Notes under the pieces: generated by a model
Told to the model about the DNA's origin: nothing
What the model saw: only the letters and a program-made list of their open reading frames with translations
Database searches by the model: none
In this document: one piece after another, positions 17,338 to 24,472 of the stretch
Numbering within the stretch: the first letter of the stretch is position 1
Layout of the letters: the number at the start of each line of letters is the position of its first letter
Made by a program: the position numbers and the translations under genes
Source of the DNA: NVTR01 sp036480115
Lineage (GTDB): Bacteria > Pseudomonadota > Alphaproteobacteria > Rhodobacterales > Rhodobacteraceae
NCBI GenBank assembly: GCA_965224795.1
Contig: CBDDAE010000001.1
Location: forward strand, 186,001 to 250,000
Direction of reading: 5' to 3'
Length of the DNA stretch: 64,000 nt

Positions 17338-19424
17338 GCAGCCGCCCCTCAATCCTGTTCCCACTTTTCAGTGATCTTGAAACCCTGGATGGAATTGGGC
17401 CGAAAACCGCCAAAAATTTTGCACAGATGGACGTTGAAAAACCGCGCGATTTGGTTTTCACCCTACCACATTCTGGCGTAGATCGACGCCGGCGTGACAC
17501 GGTCAAAGGTGCGCAAGCACCAACAATCGTCACCGTTGAGGTCGAAATTGGCCATCACAATGAACCGGCCCAAAAGGGTCGGCCTTACCGGGTAACTGTT
17601 GAAGATTCACAAACGTCCTTTCAATTGGTTTTCTTCCATGCCCGAAAAGACTGGCTGGAAAAACAGCTCCCGACTGGACAACGCAGATTGGTGTCGGGAA
17701 AATTGGAAATTTTTGACGGCCTCGCCCAAATTGTTCATCCCGATCATATGGTACGCCTGTCTGAAGCCAGCGAAATACCGGCGTTTGAACCTGTGTATCC
17801 CCTTACCGCCGGGGTCACGCAAAAGGCCCTGGCAAAAGCTGTTCGCGCAACCTTGAAACGAATTCCAGAAATGGATGAATGGATAGATGCCGAACTTTTA
17901 CGCCAAAAGAAATGGCCCACATTTCAGAATGCGGCAACAATGGCCCACAGCCCGGTAAATTTGGATGACATTCAGGCTACCGCCCCGGCACGGGTTCGTT
18001 TGGCTTATGATGAATTATTTGCCCACCAGATGACTTTGGCGCTGGCACGTTCTTCAATCAAACGTGCAAAAGGCGTGGCCAATAAGGCTACGGGCCGATT
18101 GCAATCCAAAGTTCTAAAGGCCTTGCCCTATGTACCAACATCGGCACAAGAGAACGCGATAGAAGAAATTACAGCTGATTTAGCTGCAAACACAAGAATG
18201 AACCGATTGCTTCAGGGCGATGTTGGATCTGGTAAAACATTGGTTGCTTTTATGGCGTTGCTGGTTGTCGTGGAAGCGGGCGGGCAGGGGGTTTTGATGG
18301 CTCCGACGGAAATTCTGGCCCGTCAACACCTGGAAAGCCTGCAACCCCTGGCAGAAACCGCAGGTGTTGTTTTGGAAATTTTAACAGGGCGTGATAGTGG
18401 CACGGATCGCGCGGCGAAGTTAAAAGCCCTAATGACCGGCAAAATCCAAATACTCGTGGGAACCCATGCAGTATTTCAAAAGGATGTTGAATTTTCTGAC
18501 CTGCGCTTGGCAGTGGTGGATGAGCAGCACCGATTTGGTGTATCGCAACGCCTTGAACTGGGTTCAAAAGGCAAAGCCACTGATGTCTTAGTAATGACAG
18601 CCACCCCAATCCCGCGTTCTTTGGCATTGGCCCAATTTGGCGACATGGATGTTTCAGTGCTGGATGAAAAACCGCCCGGGCGCTTGCCAGTTACTACCGC
18701 GCTGGTTTCTGCCGGGCGTATGGATGAAGTTACCCAACATCTGCGCAAAGCCATAGATGCCGGGCGCCAAGCCTATTGGGTATGTCCCTTAGTTGGTGAA
18801 AGCGAAGTTTCGGACCTGACGGCGGCGCAGGAAAGATTTACCCACTTGCGGGCACTATTTGGTGATACCAAAGTTGGGCTGGTCCATGGTCAAATGCCGG
18901 CATCAGAAAAAGACGCCGCCATGGCCCGGTTTGTTTCTGGCAAAACGGCGGTTCTGGTTGCAACCACAGTGATTGAAGTGGGTGTCGACGTTGCCAATGC
19001 TTCAATCATGGTCATTGAACGGGCTGAACATTTTGGGCTTTCACAATTGCATCAACTTCGGGGGCGCGTGGGACGTGGCAGCGCTGCTTCTACCTGCTTG
19101 TTGCTTTATCAAGGTCCGCTTGGCGACACCGCCAAACGCCGCCTTGAGATACTAAGAAAGACCGAGGACGGCTTTCAGATCGCCGAGGAAGATTTAGCCA
19201 TGCGCGGGGCAGGTGATGTAATTGGCACCGTACAATCAGGTTTGCCAAAATTTCGGGTGGCGGATTTAGAACGCCAGTTAGGTTTGCAAGAACTGGCACA
19301 AAGTGACGCCAGAAAACTGCTGCTTGACGACCCCGACCTGAAATCCACCAGGGGCAAGGCCGCAAGGGTATTATTATGGTTGATGCAGCAAGATCAAGCT
19401 ATTCGTTTAATAACAGTAGGTTAG
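17334..19424 (+). CDS. recG: ATP-dependent DNA helicase RecG
   Basis: RecG regresses stalled replication forks and branch-migrates Holliday junctions. The N-terminal wedge/OB region covers roughly residues 60-170. The helicase core has Walker A GDVGSGKT at about 295-302, motif II DEQH at about 396-399 (RecG commonly has DEQH), motif III MTATPIPRSL, and the C-terminal QLRGRVGRG motif VI. Length of 696 aa is normal. It is translationally coupled to ligA. A short membrane ORF behind an SOS box follows 103 bp later. Confidence 0.96.
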   Translation: MSSRPSILFPLFSDLETLDGIGPKTAKNFAQMDVEKPRDLVFTLPHSGVDRRRRDTVKGAQAPTIVTVEVEIGHHNEPAQKGRPYRVTVEDSQTSFQLVFFHARKDWLEKQLPTGQRRLVSGKLEIFDGLAQIVHPDHMVRLSEASEIPAFEPVYPLTAGVTQKALAKAVRATLKRIPEMDEWIDAELLRQKKWPTFQNAATMAHSPVNLDDIQATAPARVRLAYDELFAHQMTLALARSSIKRAKGVANKATGRLQSKVLKALPYVPTSAQENAIEEITADLAANTRMNRLLQGDVGSGKTLVAFMALLVVVEAGGQGVLMAPTEILARQHLESLQPLAETAGVVLEILTGRDSGTDRAAKLKALMTGKIQILVGTHAVFQKDVEFSDLRLAVVDEQHRFGVSQRLELGSKGKATDVLVMTATPIPRSLALAQFGDMDVSVLDEKPPGRLPVTTALVSAGRMDEVTQHLRKAIDAGRQAYWVCPLVGESEVSDLTAAQERFTHLRALFGDTKVGLVHGQMPASEKDAAMARFVSGKTAVLVATTVIEVGVDVANASIMVIERAEHFGLSQLHQLRGRVGRGSAASTCLLLYQGPLGDTAKRRLEILRKTEDGFQIAEEDLAMRGAGDVIGTVQSGLPKFRVADLERQLGLQELAQSDARKLLLDDPDLKSTRGKAARVLLWLMQQDQAIRLITVG

Positions 19425-19452
19425 ACTTCTTTTACACACTTTGTTCACTTTT

Positions 19453-19467
19453 GTTCCCTTTTAGTTC
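19453..19467 (+). promoter_or_regulatory. perfect alphaproteobacterial SOS (LexA) box, GTTC-N7-GTTC
   Basis: GTTC at 19453-19456, seven AT-rich bases, GTTC at 19464-19467. This is the LexA operator form used in Rhodobacter and Caulobacter. A third GTTC (19443-19446) lies six bases before the first. It is 60 bp upstream of the 40-aa ORF at 19528, a normal promoter position. A direct-repeat match of eight fixed bases is expected about twice by chance in 64 kb counting both strands, so location is the stronger argument. Confidence 0.55.
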
Positions 19468-19527
19468 TTTACATGTTGATTCAAATAGTAGAACAAAGTG
19501 GCAACAGTCCTAAAGGGAACCGTCAAA

Positions 19528-19650
19528 ATGTTTTTAGAATTGAAACTTGTAATCGAACGCACCTCGGCCACTTTGCTAGAGGATGCAGCTGGCGCAACTG
19601 CGCTGGTTGTCATGCTGATCGTCGGACTCCATTTGCCGGGTCTTGCCTGA
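19528..19650 (+). CDS. predicted SOS-controlled small membrane protein (40 aa), unknown function
   Basis: An ATG at 19528 preceded by AAAGGGAACC opens a 40-residue ORF. The N-terminal half is amphipathic and charged (it begins MFLELKLVIERTSATLLED) and residues 21-39 are a hydrophobic span (AAGATALVVMLIVGLHLPG). This is the layout of small inner-membrane peptides. A perfect GTTC-N7-GTTC box lies 60 bp upstream, and a strong intrinsic terminator at 19791-19829 could end the transcript. I do not recognise a named family. By architecture and regulation it resembles SOS-induced membrane peptides such as Caulobacter SidA or E. coli TisB, without claimed homology. Some chance remains that it is not translated. 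Confidence 0.55.
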   Translation: MFLELKLVIERTSATLLEDAAGATALVVMLIVGLHLPGLA

Positions 19651-19790
19651 TCTGCCCTGTGGTCTGTTCTGGCCGGTATCGCAACCCTGTCCCAAACTGA
19701 TGCGATAACCTGAACTAACCTGCTCTTTTGGTTCCTTCCCGGGCCACCTCATCCGCCCGGAAATCTGCCAAATCAACAGACCATTCCTTA

Positions 19791-19829
19791 CCGCCGCATT
19801 CCACCCCAAGGGAATGCGGCGGTTTTTTT
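19791..19829 (+). terminator. strong Rho-independent terminator
   Basis: CCGCCGCATTCC (19791-19802) and GGAATGCGGCGG (19811-19822) form a perfect 12-bp stem with an 8-base loop, followed by seven T (19823-19829). It faces the small ORF on the plus strand and lies at the 3' end of the convergent IscU-like gene. Upstream in the same untranslated stretch are two more inverted repeats: TATCGCA/TGCGATA (19676-19706) and CCGGGC/GCCCGG (about 19738-19759). Confidence 0.9.
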
Positions 19830-20277
19830 ATGGGGTATTGGGTTTTTGCGTCTGTTCAATCGCTTCAAGTGTTGCTTGCAAAGCCAACATTATTGAGGCG
19901 TGGCGATTAACAAATTCGCGCGCTGGCAACAACACCTTCAAATCATCAAATGGCGGCGATGGTTCAGGCCCATGATCGGCCAACATCGCCAACAGCTGAT
20001 CACGGGCAGTACGGATTTCTTCACCCGTTCGCCCCACAACATTCGCCGCAACAACAGATGCCGCCGCCTGACCCAAGGCACAGGCCTTAACATCATGGGC
20101 ATATTGATCGATGCACCCATCAACCATACTAATGTCCACACTTACCGTAGACCCGCAAAGAGGTGAGCGCCGCTTAACCGTAGCATCGGGTGATTCAAGT
20201 TGGCCCAGCAAAGGAATATCGGCGGCCAGTTTAAGAATTTTGGCCGAATACAATTTGAACAGATCAATATCGCTCAT
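19828..20277 (-). CDS. IscU/NifU-like iron-sulfur cluster assembly scaffold protein
   Basis: IscU-type proteins hold nascent Fe-S clusters before transfer to target proteins. This 149-aa protein has the family start (DLFKLYSAKILKLAADIPLLG), a first cysteine in RRSPLCGSTVSVD (Cys41) and a second in VKACALGQAAASV (Cys66); Cys55 is extra. The third canonical cysteine near the C-terminus is absent: the segment reads VNRHASIML. This may be a subfamily trait or mean reduced scaffold ability. Ribosome-binding site is GAGGGAATGGC. It is divergent from hisI (62 bp apart) and convergent with the small SOS-linked ORF. Confidence 0.82.
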   Translation of the reverse strand: MSDIDLFKLYSAKILKLAADIPLLGQLESPDATVKRRSPLCGSTVSVDISMVDGCIDQYAHDVKACALGQAAASVVAANVVGRTGEEIRTARDQLLAMLADHGPEPSPPFDDLKVLLPAREFVNRHASIMLALQATLEAIEQTQKPNTP

Positions 20278-20339
20278 GCCATTCCCTCGGGGCTTGTTTG
20301 GTCCTAGATAGGGGCCAACATCGGTATTGAAAAGGACCT

Positions 20340-20702
20340 ATGATGGATTTTGATACGGCCGGCCTGACCTATAACGACAAGGGATTAATTCCCGCCATTG
20401 CCCAGGATGCCAGCAGTGGCGAAGTGTTGATGTTAGCATGGATGAACGCCAAGGCAATTCAGCGCACACTTGCCAGTGGCAAGGTAACCTATTGGTCGCG
20501 TTCACGTTCTGAATTCTGGGTAAAGGGTGAAACATCTGGCCATACACAGGAATTGGTTGAAATGCGTGTGGACTGTGATCGCGATTGTATTTTGCTAAGG
20601 GTGAAACAGGTTGGACCGGCCTGTCATACCAACCGGCGCAGTTGTTTTTACACGGCAGTTCACGATGGTGTGGAAACCGAGGTAATGTCGCCTGAAGGCT
20701 AA
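20340..20702 (+). CDS. hisI: phosphoribosyl-AMP cyclohydrolase
   Basis: HisI opens the purine ring of phosphoribosyl-AMP in histidine synthesis and needs zinc. The 120-aa monofunctional protein has AWMNAKAIQRTLASGKVTYWSRSR, the metal-binding DCDRDCILLRVKQ, and CHTNRRSCFY motifs of the family. The gene starts ATGATG, so residue 1 or 2 could be used. No fused HisE domain is present. It stands apart from other his genes. Confidence 0.95.
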   Translation: MMDFDTAGLTYNDKGLIPAIAQDASSGEVLMLAWMNAKAIQRTLASGKVTYWSRSRSEFWVKGETSGHTQELVEMRVDCDRDCILLRVKQVGPACHTNRRSCFYTAVHDGVETEVMSPEG

Positions 20703-20739
20703 TTCCTCGGGCGGGGATATTTGTCGAACAAAGATGCGG

Positions 20740-21597
20740 TCAAAGACCAAGCTGTTGGCGGATACTTTGGAAAGTGGCCCCATTTTCACGCAAAGTTTTA
20801 AGCGACTTCGCATCGGTGCGTTTTGCCAGACGCTTACCGTCCTCATCGCGGATCAGACGATGATGGTGGTAAACAGGTGTTGGCAAGCCAAGCAGGGTCT
20901 GTAACAGGCGATGAATATAAGTGGCCTCAAACAGATCTTCACCGCGGATCACATGGGTTATTTCCTGGGCGGCGTCATCAACAACAACAGCCAAGTGGTA
21001 AGAGGCGGCATTGATATCACGACGGGCCAAAACAATGTCACCAATGCTGAGCAACATTCGTTTCTTTGAAATCCGGTGAACGCCCGTATGATTTGGGCCC
21101 TCTTCAGTGAAAAATTCTTCCGCAATATTGGGCTTCGCTGAAAGGACCTTTCCTACGTCCAGCCTAATCGCATCAGTGTCTTGCCGATCATCCATAGAGC
21201 GGTGGCGACAGGTGCCAGGATAGACAAACCCATCTGGTGTCAGGTGCGGCTGGCCTTCTTGCGGGGCCGACAGGGCATCACGTATGTCCTTGCGTGAGCA
21301 GCTACAGGGGTAACAAAAGCCAGCACTGGCTAAACGGTCAAGCGCATTTCGATATTCATCCAGACGATTAGCTTGCCGCCAAACCGGTTGTTCCCAATCC
21401 AGACCCAACCAATTCAGGTCCTCAATAATAGCGGCTTCAAATTCAGGCTTGCAGCGCCCGCAATCGGTGTCTTCGATGCGAAGGACAAAATCTCCACCGG
21501 CAGCTTTGGCCAAATCATACGCCAGTAGGGCCGAATAGGCGTGACCCAGATGAAGCGGGCCGGTCGGTGAGGGCGCAAAACGGGTGCGATATGTCAA
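20740..21597 (-). CDS. gluQ: glutamyl-Q tRNA(Asp) synthetase
   Basis: GluQ attaches glutamate to queuosine in the anticodon of tRNA-Asp. It resembles the GluRS catalytic core but lacks the anticodon-binding domain, which matches the short 285 aa here. The HIGH-type motif is PTGPLHLGHA at ~11-20; a zinc site of CYPCSCS plus a later Cys in PGTCRH is present; the KMSKS equivalent reads DGKRLAKR. Start overlaps the stop of the methyltransferase gene upstream (ATGA), so the two are coupled. Confidence 0.93.
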   Translation of the reverse strand: MTYRTRFAPSPTGPLHLGHAYSALLAYDLAKAAGGDFVLRIEDTDCGRCKPEFEAAIIEDLNWLGLDWEQPVWRQANRLDEYRNALDRLASAGFCYPCSCSRKDIRDALSAPQEGQPHLTPDGFVYPGTCRHRSMDDRQDTDAIRLDVGKVLSAKPNIAEEFFTEEGPNHTGVHRISKKRMLLSIGDIVLARRDINAASYHLAVVVDDAAQEITHVIRGEDLFEATYIHRLLQTLLGLPTPVYHHHRLIRDEDGKRLAKRTDAKSLKTLRENGATFQSIRQQLGL

Positions 21598-22211
21598 AGG
21601 CGTTTCAAAATATAGATGGTAGAGCCAAGACCAATCCCGGGTAAATGTTCGCCGGACCTGCGCAAAACCTCACTACAGCTACCTGTGTTCAGATGATGCG
21701 CCACCCTGGCTTCAAATTGTGGATCTTCCAATGTGTGGTCGTTGAATGAAAATGCAAACAATCCCCCCGGCGCAAGGGCAGAGATCAATCCATCCATGGT
21801 TTCTGGTGGGGCCGCGCCGATACTGATAACACCGATAGCCGCAATCGCGCCGTAAGCCCCGGTAACAATCGCCTTTTCACCATCAGGGGCAATCTGCCAA
21901 AGCCTACGATAAGTGTTCTTATTGGCCGCATGATCCAACATTGCTTGTGACAGATCGCACCCATCAATCACGTTAAATCCTGCCATCTTTAAGGCCTGCC
22001 CAGAAATTCCGGTTCCACAGCCAAAATCCAAAATCGGTTGGGACTTATCGTTGATGAGTTCAGCAAGGGCATCGGCAATACGTTTAGGCGTAACGTAGCC
22101 GTTACTTGCAACTTCACTATCATAGGTATCAGACCATTCATCATACAGGGCTTTGGTGTCAGCCACGCTTTTTAGCCCGTACACATCTTTCAGGAATTGT
22201 TTATCTGCCAT
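21594..22211 (-). CDS. class I SAM-dependent methyltransferase
   Basis: The 205-aa protein begins with a segment often seen in small-molecule methyltransferases (LYDEWSDTYDSEVASNGYVTP) and has a clear SAM-binding motif I, ILDFGCGTGISGQALK, near residue 60. Motif II-like DGCDLSQAMLDHA and the post-motif APGGLFAFSFND region follow. The substrate cannot be read from the sequence. It is translationally coupled to gluQ downstream and lies 22 bp behind trmFO, so it may be transcribed with these tRNA-modification genes; that gives a context hint only. Confidence 0.85.
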   Translation of the reverse strand: MADKQFLKDVYGLKSVADTKALYDEWSDTYDSEVASNGYVTPKRIADALAELINDKSQPILDFGCGTGISGQALKMAGFNVIDGCDLSQAMLDHAANKNTYRRLWQIAPDGEKAIVTGAYGAIAAIGVISIGAAPPETMDGLISALAPGGLFAFSFNDHTLEDPQFEARVAHHLNTGSCSEVLRRSGEHLPGIGLGSTIYILKRL

Positions 22212-22233
22212 GTAAGATTGCTAGCAGGCCTGA

Positions 22234-23589
22234 TCAGGCCACGTCCAGCACCGATTGTTGCAACCAGTCTTGCCAGGCAGCCTTACCGCGATCTGTATAG
22301 GCTTTGTAGCGTTCTTTGCGGCCCCGCCTGCCACCTCTTTGCCCGTCCACCGGGCGAAATAGTCCAAAATTTACGTTCATCGGTTGAAATGTTTTTGCGT
22401 CAGCTCCGCCGGTAATATGGTGGATAAGCGCGCCCATGGCACTGTCCTGTGGTGGGGTGCTGATAAGCTGGCCAAGGATTTCGAACGCCGCGAACCGCCC
22501 GGCCAACAACCCCATGGCCGCACTTTCAACATAGCCTTCGACACCAGTAATCTGCCCCGCAAAACGAATATGCGGACTGGTGTGCAGTCGCATCTGGCCA
22601 TCCAACAATGTTGGGGAATTCATAAAAGTATTTCGGTGGATGCCACCAAGTCGGGCAAAGCTGGCATTTTCCAACCCCGGTATCATACGAAAAACTTTGG
22701 TTTGCGCCGCGTGTTTCATCTTGGTCTGAAAGCCTACTATATTGAACAATGTGCCCAGCTTATTATCAAACCGCAACTGAACCACGGCGTAAGGTTTGTT
22801 CAACGGGTCATGGGAATTTGTTAGCCCCACTGGTTTCATTGGACCAAATCGCAAGGTTTCGCGACCCCGCTCGGCCATGACCTCGATCGGTAAACAACCG
22901 TCAAAATATCCGGCCGTTTCGCCGTCGTGGAATTCGGTTTTTTCGGCGGCCAGTAAAGCGTCAATAAACGCCTCGTACTGGTCTCGCGCCATCGGGCAGT
23001 TCAGATAAGCTTTTTGGTCGGCTAAAGTGTCGCCTTTGTCATAGCGCGATTGCATCCATGCGACGTCCATATCAACACTATCCGCGTAAACGATCGGCGC
23101 AATGGCATCAAAAAACGCCAGACTATTTTGACCCGTGGATTTTGCAATGGCCGCGCCCAAATCTGGGGACGTCAGAGGACCCGTGGCAAATATCCAGTTG
23201 CCGCCATCCGGAAGGGACGTGACTTCGCCAAAATTCATTGTAATTTTTGGGTGTGCCTTGAGTTTCGCGGTAATAGCTTGCGAAAATGCCTCGCGATCAA
23301 CCGCCAATGCACCACCAGCCGGCAATCGATGCGCGTCTGCCATTTCCATGATCAAACCCTGAGCCTTACGCATCTCCCAATGCAACAGACCAACAGCATT
23401 GCCTTCATCATCGTCCGAGCGAAAAGAGTTGGAACAAACCATCTCGGCGAACTCGCCGGTTTTATGGGCAAACGTCGCAACCTTTGGGCGCATTTCATGT
23501 AAAATCACTTCGACACCGGCATTTGCCGCCTGCCAGGCCGCTTCAGACCCTGCCAACCCGCCGCCTACAATGTTTAATATACCCGCCAT
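22234..23589 (-). CDS. trmFO: methylenetetrahydrofolate-tRNA (uracil-5-)-methyltransferase
   Basis: TrmFO makes ribothymidine-54 in tRNA using methylenetetrahydrofolate and FAD, unlike the SAM-dependent TrmA. The FAD fingerprint is at the extreme N-terminus (IVGGGLAGSEAAWQ, residues 6-19). Internal family motifs include ETRP-like HEMRPKV, CSNSFRSDD, and GQITGVEGYVESAAMGLLAG near the C-terminal third. Length is 451 aa, normal. It precedes the methyltransferase and gluQ on the same strand. Confidence 0.95.
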   Translation of the reverse strand: MAGILNIVGGGLAGSEAAWQAANAGVEVILHEMRPKVATFAHKTGEFAEMVCSNSFRSDDDEGNAVGLLHWEMRKAQGLIMEMADAHRLPAGGALAVDREAFSQAITAKLKAHPKITMNFGEVTSLPDGGNWIFATGPLTSPDLGAAIAKSTGQNSLAFFDAIAPIVYADSVDMDVAWMQSRYDKGDTLADQKAYLNCPMARDQYEAFIDALLAAEKTEFHDGETAGYFDGCLPIEVMAERGRETLRFGPMKPVGLTNSHDPLNKPYAVVQLRFDNKLGTLFNIVGFQTKMKHAAQTKVFRMIPGLENASFARLGGIHRNTFMNSPTLLDGQMRLHTSPHIRFAGQITGVEGYVESAAMGLLAGRFAAFEILGQLISTPPQDSAMGALIHHITGGADAKTFQPMNVNFGLFRPVDGQRGGRRGRKERYKAYTDRGKAAWQDWLQQSVLDVA

Positions 23590-23637
23590 GATTGGCCAGA
23601 TAGGCCATTTGGTTTGGAAAGAAAAGGTAGCCCGGGT

Positions 23638-24210
23638 TTAGGACGCCAGCACGTCTTCGCGCTCATCCACAAAAATGTTGTCAACGCGCCGAAAAACCGA
23701 CGGCGGCTTGGGTTTTGCTGGCAAACGGGCAATATTTGACGCCGCAACCGTCACAATCCGACGGGGACGGATTTTCGATAGTCCTTCGGTGTTGCGGTAG
23801 TTGGGTGTCCATTGGGCAAAGGTGCTGTTTTGTTGACCCGGCAGGGCCGCCTGCGAATAAGTAAGTAACAGAGCCCCGGTCAGGGTTAGATCACGCCACA
23901 GGTCTGCCAAAGGAACAGCTGCGGGCCCAAAATATTGGACGAAACTGGACAATAGAATAGTGATGCCAAGCAACATTGCCGCCGGGCGCAACCATATGCC
24001 TGTAAGTACAAGCGAGCCAAAAATAAACAAAACCGAAGATCCAACCAGTTCGGCTGCTGCCGGGGGTAGGACCAATGCCGCCAATGCAATTCCGCTGGTG
24101 CCGGCGATCAAATCAATAGACACAGCAATAAAGTAGGACGCGATCAAAACACGTATAAGGTTGTGTCCGGATGTCCCGAATGAAGAATTTGATCTCGTAT
24201 CTGCGGCCAT
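23638..24210 (-). CDS. DoxX-like integral membrane protein
   Basis: The 190-residue product has four predicted hydrophobic spans (about 18-36, 45-75, 77-95 and 110-125), followed by a basic cytoplasmic-looking tail of about 60 residues rich in Arg and Pro. The helix pattern resembles DoxX/DoxD-like proteins, whose role is not settled. The start follows AAAAAGGACGACC. It stands alone downstream of trmFO's upstream region, 48 bp from that gene on the same strand. Family assignment is tentative. Confidence 0.55.
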   Translation of the reverse strand: MAADTRSNSSFGTSGHNLIRVLIASYFIAVSIDLIAGTSGIALAALVLPPAAAELVGSSVLFIFGSLVLTGIWLRPAAMLLGITILLSSFVQYFGPAAVPLADLWRDLTLTGALLLTYSQAALPGQQNSTFAQWTPNYRNTEGLSKIRPRRIVTVAASNIARLPAKPKPPSVFRRVDNIFVDEREDVLAS

Positions 24211-24472
24211 GATGGTCGTCCTTTTTGCTTACGATTGCAGGCGAACGGAATTCACTGGTTAAGCGCGTTTGTACAATTTTATGGATTTCACAGGAGGCGC
24301 AACTCATGGCAAATTTGTGATTGTTAATTGGAAAAAATGCGCCTGTTTATGGCGACAACAGGGCATTGTTTCCAATTTTTGGACAATAACGGTAAAATCG
24401 TTGTTCTATAGTATATATAGAAACAGATTGGGCCGGATATTGCCGACGGGAAAAATCGGTAAGTTGGTGATA
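24211..24472. other. intergenic region between gyrA and the DoxX-like gene
   Basis: About 260 AT-rich bases. It holds the leftward promoter region of the DoxX-like gene, a CCAATTTTTGG inverted repeat (24373-24383), and the TTCTATA palindrome listed separately. On the plus strand a perfect ribosome-binding site (AGGAGG, 24291-24296) precedes ATGGCAAATTTGTGA, a four-codon ORF, possibly a leader peptide or gene remnant. No other convincing gene is seen. Confidence 0.5.
24404..24422. repeat. 19-bp interrupted palindrome downstream of gyrA
   Basis: TTCTATA (24404-24410), GTATA, TATAGAA (24416-24422). The arms are perfect and entirely A/T-rich apart from the outer C/G. It is 50 bp past the gyrA stop and 180 bp before the next gene on that strand. 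It could be an operator or a weak terminator stem. Confidence 0.5.

Noticed and set aside
19443..19456. A second SOS box (GTTC-N6-GTTC)
   Set aside because: Spacing is six, not seven; only the 19453-19467 pair fits the LexA operator.
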